9,287 bases of DNA from AC-32 sp049644305 (GTDB lineage Bacteria; Actinomycetota; Thermoleophilia; Gaiellales; Gaiellaceae): positions 1 through 9,287 of the forward strand of contig JBARRQ010000058.1 of NCBI GenBank assembly GCA_049644305.1. The letters are read 5' to 3'. A model generated the notes under the pieces. It made no database searches, had not been told where the DNA came from, and saw only the letters and a program-made list of their open reading frames with translations. The first letter of the stretch is position 1, and each line of letters begins with the position of its first letter. Positions 1 through 5,734 of the stretch are shown here, piece after piece. The position numbers and the translations under genes were made by a program.

Positions 1-123
1 GTCCGGCTCGTCGAAGTGAACCTCGTCACGCTTCAGGAGGACGACGAGCGTCTCGGCCGGGCGCGACAGGCAGCCGACGCCGCGGCCGCCGCCGCCACGC
101 AGGCCTTGGACGCTCAGCCCTGA
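1..123 (+). CDS. C-terminal fragment of an unidentified protein
   Basis: Frame 1 is open from the window edge to a TGA at 121-123 and encodes the last 40 residues of a protein. Third codon positions are almost all G or C, as in the confident genes nearby, which supports real coding. The tail is charged and then alanine-rich (a run of six Ala before TQALDAQP), so it probably ends in a helical or coiled segment. I do not recognise a family from so short a piece. It ends at or just before the start of the exchanger gene, so the two are probably co-transcribed. Confidence 0.5.
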   Translation, partial: VRLVEVNLVTLQEDDERLGRARQAADAAAAAATQALDAQP

Positions 124-146
124 CGACCCTGATCGTCCTGTACTTC

Positions 147-1094
147 GTGGGCGCCCTGGCGGTGACCCTGGCAGCGGCCGCCTTCTTCGCGCGCCGCCTT
201 GACCGAGTAGGCCTGCGGCTGGGCCTGCCCGAGACCCTGCTCGGACTGCTGACCGCGCTCGCCGCGGATGCGCCGGAAGTCTCGTCCGCGATCGCGGCGC
301 TCCTCAAGGGGGCCCGCAACGTCGGGGTCGGCGTCGTGCTCGGCTCGAACGTCTTCAATCTGGCCGCGATGGTCGGGCTGAGCGCGATCCTCTGCGGCGG
401 GATTCGGATCAGGCGAGAGGCCCTTGCCGTCGAGGGCGTCGTCGGGGTCGCCGTCACGGTGATCGCCGGTGCGCTCGTCCTGGAGCTACTCGGAGCCTGG
501 GTGATGCTCGGGCTCCTCGCCGCCGTGCTGGTCCCGTACCTGACGCTGCTCGGGCTCGGGCCGGCGCGCTCGCCGCGTCCGTTCCGCCGCTTCTTCGGTC
601 AGCAGCACCGGCCCGACCACGTCCTCGCCCACGGGGAACGGGTGCTCATGCCGGCGCTGACGCTCCTGCCCGCGCTCGCGATCATCGTCGCCGGCAGCAC
701 CGGCATGGTCGACGCTGCGCTCAGGCTCGCGCACCGGTGGAGCGTGCCGGACGTGATCGTCGGGATCCTTGTCCTGGCTGTGCTGACGAGCCTTCCGAAC
801 GCGCTCACCGCCGCGCGGCTCGCGTTTCAGGGCCGAGGCTCGGCGCTGGTCAGCGAGACGCTGAACAGCAACACCGCCAACCTCCTCTTCGGCGTCTCTG
901 TGCCGGCGCTCTTCGTCACGCTCGGCTCGACCTCCGCGCTGACCGGGTTCGACCTCGCTTGGCTCCTCCTCATGACCCTCGCGGTGCTGGCGCTGCTGGC
1001 TCGCGGCAAAGGCGTGGGGAGGTCTGAGGGCGCCGCGATACTGCTGCTCTACGCCGTGTTCGTCGCCGTGCAGATCGCCGTCGAGTCAACGTGA
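147..1094 (+). CDS. CaCA-family cation/Ca2+ exchanger-like membrane protein
   Basis: This is an integral membrane protein of about 315 residues, nearly all hydrophobic segments, with the two inverted alpha-repeats of the Ca2+/cation antiporter (CaCA, YrbG/NCX) family. Repeat 1 shows ADAPE at residues 40-44 and GSNVFN at 66-71. Repeat 2 shows TSLPN at 214-218 and NSNTAN at 240-245. A hydrophilic, basic loop (about 139-165) separates the halves. By family knowledge it would exchange Na+ or H+ for Ca2+ or another cation across the cytoplasmic membrane. The binding site is atypical: the repeat-2 glutamate of the usual TSxPE motif is Asn218, while repeat 1 carries an extra Asp41, so ion specificity cannot be assumed. 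The GTG at 147 is the first standard start in frame, but it cuts into the first membrane helix. Hydrophobic sequence continues upstream to about 120-129, so a CTG start at 120 or 129 is possible. The stop overlaps the dinB start. Confidence 0.82.
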   Translation: MGALAVTLAAAAFFARRLDRVGLRLGLPETLLGLLTALAADAPEVSSAIAALLKGARNVGVGVVLGSNVFNLAAMVGLSAILCGGIRIRREALAVEGVVGVAVTVIAGALVLELLGAWVMLGLLAAVLVPYLTLLGLGPARSPRPFRRFFGQQHRPDHVLAHGERVLMPALTLLPALAIIVAGSTGMVDAALRLAHRWSVPDVIVGILVLAVLTSLPNALTAARLAFQGRGSALVSETLNSNTANLLFGVSVPALFVTLGSTSALTGFDLAWLLLMTLAVLALLARGKGVGRSEGAAILLLYAVFVAVQIAVEST

Positions 1095-2143
1095 TCGTCG
1101 CCCACCTGGACCTGGACGCCTTCTTCGCCGCCGTGGAGGAGCTCGAGGCGCCGGAGCTGCGGTCCCGCCCGCTCGTGGTCGGCGGAGATCCCCACGGCCG
1201 CGGCGTCGTCGCGACCGCGAACTACGTCGCGCGCGGGTTCGGAATCCACTCGGCGATGCCCTGCGCCGAGGCGCTCAGGCGCTGTCCCCACTCGGTCTTC
1301 CTGCGCCCGCGTCACCGGCTCTACAAGGAGTACTCGCGTGCGGTCTGGGACGCGGTGCGGGAGGTCGTCCCCACGGTCGAGCGGACCGGAATGGACGAGG
1401 GCTATCTGGACGTCGGCGAGGTGGCGCCGGACTTCGGGCGCGCGCGGGCTGTCGGCGAGGCGGTGCAGGCTGCCGTGCGGGGGGCGACGAGCCTCTCCTG
1501 CGCGCTCGGCGTCGCCTCGTGCAAGGTCGTCGCGAAGATCGCGAGCGACCGACGCAAGCCGGGCGGGCTCACGGTGGTTCCGGCCGGACGGGAGGCGGCG
1601 TTCCTCGCGCCGTTCGACGTCCGCCGGCTCCCAGGCGTGGGGCCGCGTGCCGAGGAGCGCTTGCGCCGTGCCGGAGTTGAGACGATCGGCGCGCTCGCCG
1701 CGCTCCCCGACGAGGCTCTTCGCCGGCTGCTCCCCGGGAAAGTGGGCACGTTGCTGTGTGACCGGGCCCGCGGCATCGACCCTCGCACGCTCGAGCTCTC
1801 TTCCGAGCCGGTCTCGGTCAGCGCCGAGGAGACCTTCCCCCGGGATGTGGCCGAGCGCGAGCGCCTTCAGGAGGAGCTCCGCCGTCTTTCCGAGCACGTT
1901 GCCGACAGGCTCGAGGCCGTGGGCCAGACCGGCCGGACGGTGACGACGAAGGTGCGCTACCCGGACTTCTCGATTCGCTCCCGCTCGACGACGCTGCCGG
2001 TCGGGATCGACGACGCGGAGCGGATCTGGGAGCTCGCCTGCGCGCTTCTCGACCGCGCCCTCGCAGACCGTCCGGGAGCGCTGCGGCTCGTCGGCGTCGC
2101 GGTCTCAGGCCTAGACGCGCACCGGCAGCTCGAGCTCGTCTAG
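1091..2143 (+). CDS. dinB: DNA polymerase IV (Y-family, DinB)
   Basis: This 350-residue Y-family translesion polymerase is close to the usual family length. The palm begins with LDLDAFFAAVE (residues 6-16): Asp7 is the first metal ligand and Phe12 sits at the steric-gate position that excludes ribonucleotides. The second catalytic pair is Asp102-Glu103 in MDEGYLDV, where most homologues read SxDEAYLDV. NYVARGFGIHSAMP (44-57) matches the fingers-region motif. LPGVGPRAEERLRRAG (about 179-194) is the helix-hairpin-helix thumb, and the little-finger domain follows from about 240. The protein ends in QLELV, resembling the beta-clamp-binding motif at the C-terminus of E. coli Pol IV. It would bypass lesions and mispaired ends with low fidelity. 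The GTG start at 1091 overlaps the exchanger stop as GTGA, which suggests coupled translation. No LexA-like site is evident nearby. It is convergent with the CBS gene. Confidence 0.95.
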   Translation: MIVAHLDLDAFFAAVEELEAPELRSRPLVVGGDPHGRGVVATANYVARGFGIHSAMPCAEALRRCPHSVFLRPRHRLYKEYSRAVWDAVREVVPTVERTGMDEGYLDVGEVAPDFGRARAVGEAVQAAVRGATSLSCALGVASCKVVAKIASDRRKPGGLTVVPAGREAAFLAPFDVRRLPGVGPRAEERLRRAGVETIGALAALPDEALRRLLPGKVGTLLCDRARGIDPRTLELSSEPVSVSAEETFPRDVAERERLQEELRRLSEHVADRLEAVGQTGRTVTTKVRYPDFSIRSRSTTLPVGIDDAERIWELACALLDRALADRPGALRLVGVAVSGLDAHRQLELV

Positions 2144-2162
2144 CCGAGCCCCGGGCGACGCC
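2144..2162. other. Short convergent gap between dinB and the CBS gene
   Basis: Only 19 bases separate the stop codons of two converging genes. I see no strong hairpin followed by a T-tract on either strand, so transcripts may run into each other or end by a Rho-dependent route. Confidence 0.5.
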
Positions 2163-2540
2163 TTAGCTCTCTTCGGTGCTCCAGCGCGCGACGTCGCGGA
2201 TGCTGACGATCCCGATCGTGCGCTCATCCTCGACGACCGGGATGTGGCGAAACCCGTGCTCGAGCATGATCTCGGCCGCCTGGGCAGGCGTCGCATCTCT
2301 CGTCAACGTGATCGGATCGGCCGTCATCCACTCGCGCACGCGCGCCTCGCTCGTGTGCACGCGTCCCGCGACGGCCCGCGTCAGGTCGCGCTCCGTGACG
2401 ATCCCGATCAGCCTGCCGTAGTCCGAGACGACCGCCGAGCTGACGCCCAGCTCGACCATCTTCTGGGCCGTCTCCCCGATCGTGTCCTCCGGGGCAACCG
2501 TCAGGACGTCCTGGGTCATCATGTCGGCGAGCGTGGTCAA
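2163..2540 (-). CDS. Two-CBS-domain protein
   Basis: A 125-residue soluble protein made of two CBS domains and almost nothing else. CBS1 covers about residues 5-58 (MMTQDVLTV, then LIGIVTERDL) and CBS2 about 68-120 (WMTADPITL, then TIGIVSIRDVARW). Such tandem pairs form a Bateman module that usually binds AMP, ATP, S-adenosylmethionine or similar ligands and controls a partner. No enzymatic or transport domain is attached, so its target is unknown. I chose the TTG at 2540-2538 because it overlaps the kinase TGA stop as TTGA and yields MTTLADMMTQ, a typical beginning for this family. ATG at 2522 is the alternative and removes six residues. The frame stays open upstream to about 2936, but that stretch lies inside the kinase gene and does not look like protein. 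It is the last gene of the lacI-kinase-CBS operon. Confidence 0.88.
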   Translation of the reverse strand: MTTLADMMTQDVLTVAPEDTIGETAQKMVELGVSSAVVSDYGRLIGIVTERDLTRAVAGRVHTSEARVREWMTADPITLTRDATPAQAAEIMLEHGFRHIPVVEDERTIGIVSIRDVARWSTEES

Positions 2541-3448
2541 GGCCCGAGCGTACCACCGTCGCCTTGAAATCCCTCTTCTGCGGCCTGCGCCAGGGCGATG
2601 GCGCCCAATACACCCGACCGGGAGCCGAGCGCCGGCAGCGTGACGAACTCGGAGATCCGCTCGCCCATGAGCGCGTTGTCGAAGTATCCGTTGACGAGCT
2701 CCAGGATCTCGCGGTGGACCAGGGGCAGGAGCCCCGGCCTGCTCATCACCCCGCCGCCGATCACGATACGTTCCGGGGAGAGCACGCAAATGACGGAGAC
2801 GAGGCCGAGCGCGAGGTAGCGCGCCTGGAGCTCCCATGCCGCCTCGTCGGCGAGCTCGGCGGCCGGACGTCCCCAACGCGCCTCGATCGCGCGGCCTGAC
2901 GCCAGTCCTTCCCAGCAGTCGCCGTGGTAGGGGCATGTCCCCGGAAACGGGTCTGCGTCGAGGTCGTGCGGAATCCGCATGTGGCCGAACTCGGGATGCA
3001 TCAGGCCGTGCAGCAGCCGCCCGCCCGCCATCCCGCCGCCGCCGATTCCCGTGCCGACGGTGAGGTAACAGAAGGTGTCGAGAGTCTGGGCCGCGCCCCA
3101 GCGGTGCTCGCCGAGCGCGGCGGCATTGACGTCTGTGTCGAAGGCGACCGGTACCGACAACCGCCCGCGAATCGCCTGGCCGACGTCGGTGTGCGCCCAG
3201 CCGGGCTTCGGCGTCGTCGTGATCTGGCCCCAGGTCGGCGAGGACAGCTTGCCGTCGAGTGGGCCGAACGAGCCGATTCCGACCGCGTCAACCGGCCCTT
3301 CGCGCTCGAAGAAGGCCACGACCCGGTCGATCGTCTCCGCCGGCGTCGTCGTCGGAAGAGTCGTCGTAGCCCGAAGCTCTTCCGGGCCGGTGCCGATGGC
3401 GCACTCCCACTTCGAGCCGCCCGTCTCGATGCCGCCGTACACGGGCAT
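2537..3448 (-). CDS. ROK-family fructokinase
   Basis: A 303-residue cytoplasmic sugar kinase that would phosphorylate fructose to fructose 6-phosphate with ATP. The N-terminal phosphate loop GGIETGGSKWECAIG (5-19) and the following TTLPTTTPAETI resemble the fructokinase branch of the ROK family (ScrK/GmuE type). FDTDVNAAALGE (103-114) holds the probable catalytic base Asp106. LTVGTGIGGG (129-138) is the second phosphate-binding motif. The ROK zinc site is intact: His156 in HPEFGH, then Cys172, His175 and Cys178 in GTCPYHGDC, followed by the family sequence EGLASG. IVIGGGV (228-234) is the adenosine-site strand. The ATG at 3448 is one base past the regulator stop, with no strong Shine-Dalgarno sequence, so translation is probably coupled. 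The 3' end overlaps the CBS gene by 4 bases. The divergent FrcBCA-like importer supports fructose, though other hexoses cannot be excluded. Confidence 0.9.
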   Translation of the reverse strand: MPVYGGIETGGSKWECAIGTGPEELRATTTLPTTTPAETIDRVVAFFEREGPVDAVGIGSFGPLDGKLSSPTWGQITTTPKPGWAHTDVGQAIRGRLSVPVAFDTDVNAAALGEHRWGAAQTLDTFCYLTVGTGIGGGGMAGGRLLHGLMHPEFGHMRIPHDLDADPFPGTCPYHGDCWEGLASGRAIEARWGRPAAELADEAAWELQARYLALGLVSVICVLSPERIVIGGGVMSRPGLLPLVHREILELVNGYFDNALMGERISEFVTLPALGSRSGVLGAIALAQAAEEGFQGDGGTLGP

Positions 3449-3449
3449 T

Positions 3450-4478
3450 TCAGGCTCGCGCCCCGCACGACCTGCGCACGATGAACTCTCCCGGCAGGAC
3501 GACCACGTTTCTTCGCGCCGGTCCCCGCGCCTGGATGCGCTCGAGCAGGATCTGTGTGGCGAGCGTGCCGAACGTTCCCGCGGGCTGCTCCAAGGCGGTG
3601 AGGAACGGATACAGCCGCGACGCGTACTCGATGTCCTCGAAGCACACGAGAGCGACGTCGTCCGGGACCTCCAGCCCGGCATCGCGAACCGCTTCGATGG
3701 CCCCGAGGGCGACCAGGTTGTTGACCGCGAAGACCGCGGTCGGCCGATCCTCGAGCTCGAGCAGTCTCCCCATCCCGGCGTAACCCCCGGCCGGGTCGAC
3801 GGCCGTGTCGACCGCGACCAGAGCTGGATCGAGCGGGATCCCGGCCGTCGCCAGCGCTGTCTCGTAGCCTCGGCGCCTGTCTCGCGCCGTCGAGACCGCT
3901 TCTGTCTCGACGATGAGGCCGATCCGGCGGTGTCCGAGCGAGATCAGATGCTCGACGAGCTGCTGCGCGCCACCGACGCTGTCCCCGAGGACCGCGTCGC
4001 ATTCGAAGTCCGGGAAGGTCCGATCCACGAGCACGACCGGAACGCCGAAATTCTCGAGCCGCCGCAGGTGGCTGCTCGAACGGTTGTCGACGGGCGCGAT
4101 CACGATCCCCTCCACCCTGTGCGCGATCAGTTCCTCCACGACGTCGCGCTCGATGCTCAGGTCGCCCCGGGTGTCGCAGAGGATGACGCGGTAGCCCCCG
4201 CGGCGCGCGACGTCCTCCGCGGCGCGCACGACCATCGTGAAGAACGGATTCGCGACGTCCGGCACGATCACCGCGAGCGTCCCGGTCCGCTGGCGGCTCA
4301 ACCCTCGCGCGAGACGGCTCGGCACGTACCCGAGGTCGGCGATCGCGTCCTCGACTCGACGACGCGTGTCCGGCCTCACACGGGCGCTCTGGTTGATCAC
4401 CCTGGAGACCGTCATCGCAGACACCCCGGACACGCGGGCGACGTCCTTGATCGTCACGTTTGCCGAGTGTGCGCGCAT
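3450..4478 (-). CDS. LacI-family transcriptional regulator of the sugar cassette
   Basis: A 342-residue regulator of typical LacI/GalR length. The helix-turn-helix is TIKDVARVSGVSAMTVSRVIN (residues 9-29). The hinge helix SRLARGLSRQRTG (54-66) contains the minor-groove-inserting leucine region that selects a central CG step. From about residue 67 (GTLAVIVPDVANPFF) it is a periplasmic-binding-protein-like effector domain that should bind a sugar or sugar phosphate and form the dimer. It probably represses both its own operon and the divergent importer through the two palindromes in 4487-4567. The ATG at 4478 is preceded by a weak GAGAG. The frame extends far upstream without a stop, but that sequence belongs to the control region and the binding-protein gene on the other strand. 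The stop is one base from the kinase start. The specific ligand is inferred only from the neighbours. Confidence 0.93.
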   Translation of the reverse strand: MRAHSANVTIKDVARVSGVSAMTVSRVINQSARVRPDTRRRVEDAIADLGYVPSRLARGLSRQRTGTLAVIVPDVANPFFTMVVRAAEDVARRGGYRVILCDTRGDLSIERDVVEELIAHRVEGIVIAPVDNRSSSHLRRLENFGVPVVLVDRTFPDFECDAVLGDSVGGAQQLVEHLISLGHRRIGLIVETEAVSTARDRRRGYETALATAGIPLDPALVAVDTAVDPAGGYAGMGRLLELEDRPTAVFAVNNLVALGAIEAVRDAGLEVPDDVALVCFEDIEYASRLYPFLTALEQPAGTFGTLATQILLERIQARGPARRNVVVLPGEFIVRRSCGARA

Positions 4479-4486
4479 CGCTCTCG

Positions 4487-4500
4487 TGGTATCGGTACCA
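4487..4500. promoter_or_regulatory. LacI-type operator O1 near the regulator start
   Basis: TGGTATCGGTACCA is a 14-base palindrome with six of seven pairs complementary and a central CG. It fits the general LacI-family pattern TGNNANCGNTNNCA at every fixed position. Its edge lies 8 bases upstream of the regulator ATG, so binding would block that transcript and give autorepression. The assignment rests on pattern and position. Confidence 0.72.
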
Positions 4501-4532
4501 CAAAGATCTCCCTTCTGTACAGAGCCACCGGC

Positions 4533-4559
4533 TTGACTTGGCGGTCTCAGACGTGTTAT
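4533..4559 (+). promoter_or_regulatory. Candidate promoter of the sugar importer operon
   Basis: TTGACT at 4533-4538 is a good -35 hexamer. The matching -10 is poorly defined: TGTTAT at 4554-4559 (15-base spacer) matches four of six consensus bases, and TTATCG at 4556-4561 would give a 17-base spacer. In either case the -10 lies inside operator O2, which is the geometry expected for repression by the LacI-type protein. Confidence 0.42.
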
Positions 4560-4567
4560 CGGTAACC
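4554..4567. promoter_or_regulatory. LacI-type operator O2 overlapping the importer promoter
   Basis: TGTTATCGGTAACC shares the core TATCGGTA with O1 and matches TGNNANCGNTNNCA at all fixed positions except the last. The inner 12 bases (GTTATCGGTAAC) form five of six complementary pairs. Its centre is 67 bases from that of O1. It begins 15 bases after the TTGACT -35 box, so occupancy should block RNA polymerase on the importer promoter. Confidence 0.68.
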
Positions 4568-4596
4568 AATTCACCGCCCTAGAAGGGGACAAAGGG

Positions 4597-4604
4597 AAGG
4601 GAGG
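4597..4604 (+). promoter_or_regulatory. Strong ribosome binding site of the binding-protein gene
   Basis: AAGGGAGG lies 6 bases before the ATG at 4611 in a purine-rich stretch. It is the best Shine-Dalgarno sequence in the window, fitting the high output needed for a binding protein, and it fixes the start choice. Confidence 0.85.
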
Positions 4605-4610
4605 CACGAC

Positions 4611-5648
4611 ATGCGTCATCCGCCGGGACGACCTCCGTGGAGGCCCAAGCGGCGCACGTTGAGGCTTACGCTCGCGCTCCTCGCTCTGGTCGGCTGTACC
4701 GCAGCCGTAGTCGCGGCCGCATCGGCGACGACCTCGAAGAAGGCCGCCGCCATCAAGGTCGGGCTGATTACGAAGGACGTCACCAACCCGTTCTTCGTGA
4801 AGATGAAGCAAGGAGCGACGGCGCAGGCAAGGAAGCTCGGAGCTCAGCTGAAGTACGCCGCCGGCAAGAGCAGCTCCGACAACGCCGGCCAGATCGCGGC
4901 GATCGAGAACATGACGACCCAGGGGGTGAAGGGCATCCTCATCACCGTCGCGGATGGGAAGGCCGAGAATCCGGCGATCGCGAAAGCCCGGAAAGCGGGC
5001 GTGCTCGTGATCGCGCTCGACTCGCCCACGACTCCGAAGAGCGCTACCGACGCACTCTTCGCCACCAACAACTTCACGGCCGGCGTCCTGATCGGGAAGT
5101 ACGCCCGAGCGGCGACGAAGGGTAAGAAGGTGACGATCGCGATGCTCGACGAGCACGCAGGCTCGTCGGTCGGTGCTCTTCGTCACAACGGGTTCCTCAA
5201 GGGCTTCGGGATCTCGAACAGCAACCCGCAGGTCGTATGCGTGGGTAACGGGCAAGGCCAGACCGCTCCGTCCCAGACCGCGATGGAGAACTGCCTTCAG
5301 AAGAACCCGAACATCAACGTCGTCTACACGATCAACGAGCCGAGCGCGGCGGGAGCGTGGACCGCCTTGAAGAACGCCGGCAAGACGCAGGCCGCAACGA
5401 CCATCGTGTCGGTTGACGGCGGCTGCGCCGGAGTTCGGAACATCAAGGCCGGGATCATCGACGCGACCTCGCAGCAGTACCCGCTGAAGATGGCATCACT
5501 GGGCGTCTCGGCGGTCGTCAGGTACGCGAAGACCGGCAAGAAAGCGCACGGGTACACGGACACCGGCGTCAACCTGATCGCGAAGAAGGCCGTGGCAGGC
5601 GTCAAGTCCAAGAGCGTGGCGTACGGCCTCGCGAACTGCTGGGGCTAG
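4611..5648 (+). CDS. frcB: Sugar ABC transporter substrate-binding protein, FrcB-like
   Basis: A 345-residue exported binding protein of the Peripla_BP_4 (ribose/fructose-binding, RbsB/FrcB) type that would deliver sugar to the permease encoded downstream. A basic N-terminus (RPKRRTLR) leads into a hydrophobic helix ending LALVGC, a lipobox with Cys29 as the probable lipid-anchored residue. Signal peptidase I cleavage near ASA (37-39) is the alternative. The mature part starts IKVGLITKDVTNPFF (48-62), followed by SSSDNAGQIAAIENM, KGILITVADGKAENPAI, VIALDSPT and ATNNFTAGVLIGKYA. Later come YTINEPSAAGAWTAL, SVDGGCAGVRNIKAG and a terminal NCWG. I recall the same pattern in the Rhizobium FrcB fructose-binding proteins, and the nearby fructokinase agrees. 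The start follows an excellent ribosome binding site. An intercistronic hairpin follows the gene. A related ketose or hexose is possible as ligand. Confidence 0.9.
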   Translation: MRHPPGRPPWRPKRRTLRLTLALLALVGCTAAVVAAASATTSKKAAAIKVGLITKDVTNPFFVKMKQGATAQARKLGAQLKYAAGKSSSDNAGQIAAIENMTTQGVKGILITVADGKAENPAIAKARKAGVLVIALDSPTTPKSATDALFATNNFTAGVLIGKYARAATKGKKVTIAMLDEHAGSSVGALRHNGFLKGFGISNSNPQVVCVGNGQGQTAPSQTAMENCLQKNPNINVVYTINEPSAAGAWTALKNAGKTQAATTIVSVDGGCAGVRNIKAGIIDATSQQYPLKMASLGVSAVVRYAKTGKKAHGYTDTGVNLIAKKAVAGVKSKSVAYGLANCWG

Positions 5649-5734
5649 AAGGAGTCTCTCTCCTCGACCCGCGACCGGAGCCCTGCGCTCCGGTCGCGGT
5701 CGCCTCCGAGCAGTCTTAGGATCGCCTGAGCAGC
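5649..5734. other. Intercistronic gap between frcB- and frcC-like genes
   Basis: These 86 bases are the only real gap within the importer operon. They contain a small 5-bp stem (AGGAG/CTCCT, 5650-5664) and then the large hairpin at 5669-5699. There is no obvious new promoter, so the permease is probably read from the same transcript. Confidence 0.5.
5669..5699 (+). terminator. Intercistronic 12-bp hairpin, probable partial terminator or mRNA stabiliser
   Basis: CCGCGACCGGAG at 5669-5680 is perfectly complementary to CTCCGGTCGCGG at 5688-5699, with a 7-base loop. If one C is bulged (5670), the stem can extend outward to 5665-5702. It begins 20 bases after the binding-protein stop. No T-tract follows, so it is not a classical intrinsic terminator. 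Stems in this place in binding-protein operons commonly protect the upstream message from 3' decay or reduce read-through, so that binding protein exceeds permease. Confidence 0.7.

Larger units (their letters stand above)
4479..4610. promoter_or_regulatory. Divergent control region between regulator and importer
   Basis: These 132 bases separate the divergently transcribed regulator and binding-protein genes and are the only substantial intergenic space in the sugar locus. They hold two operator-like palindromes, a possible -35 element for the importer, a 10-base perfect palindrome (TCTGTACAGA, 4514-4523) between the operators, and a strong ribosome binding site next to 4611. For the regulator direction I could not pick out convincing -35 and -10 boxes. 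Confidence 0.75.

Noticed and set aside
2541..2936. N-terminal extension of the CBS protein frame
   Set aside because: It lies wholly within the kinase gene in another frame and translates to Arg/Gly/Ala-rich sequence with no resemblance to a domain. The TTGA overlap gives a better start.
3001..4569. Very long open frames opposite and alongside the regulator and kinase genes (up to about 520 codons on both strands)
   Set aside because: They lie in alternative frames of confidently assigned genes, have Arg/Ser/Pro-rich low-complexity translations and show no family motifs. They are a by-product of high GC content.
4479..5255. N-terminal extension of the regulator frame across the control region and the binding-protein gene
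   Set aside because: The LacI helix-turn-helix starts within 10 residues of the ATG at 4478, as in the family. The extension is antisense to the binding-protein gene.
5650..5664. Small AGGAG/CTCCT stem just after the binding-protein stop
   Set aside because: Only five base pairs with a short loop; weak beside the adjacent 12-bp hairpin and without a T-tract.
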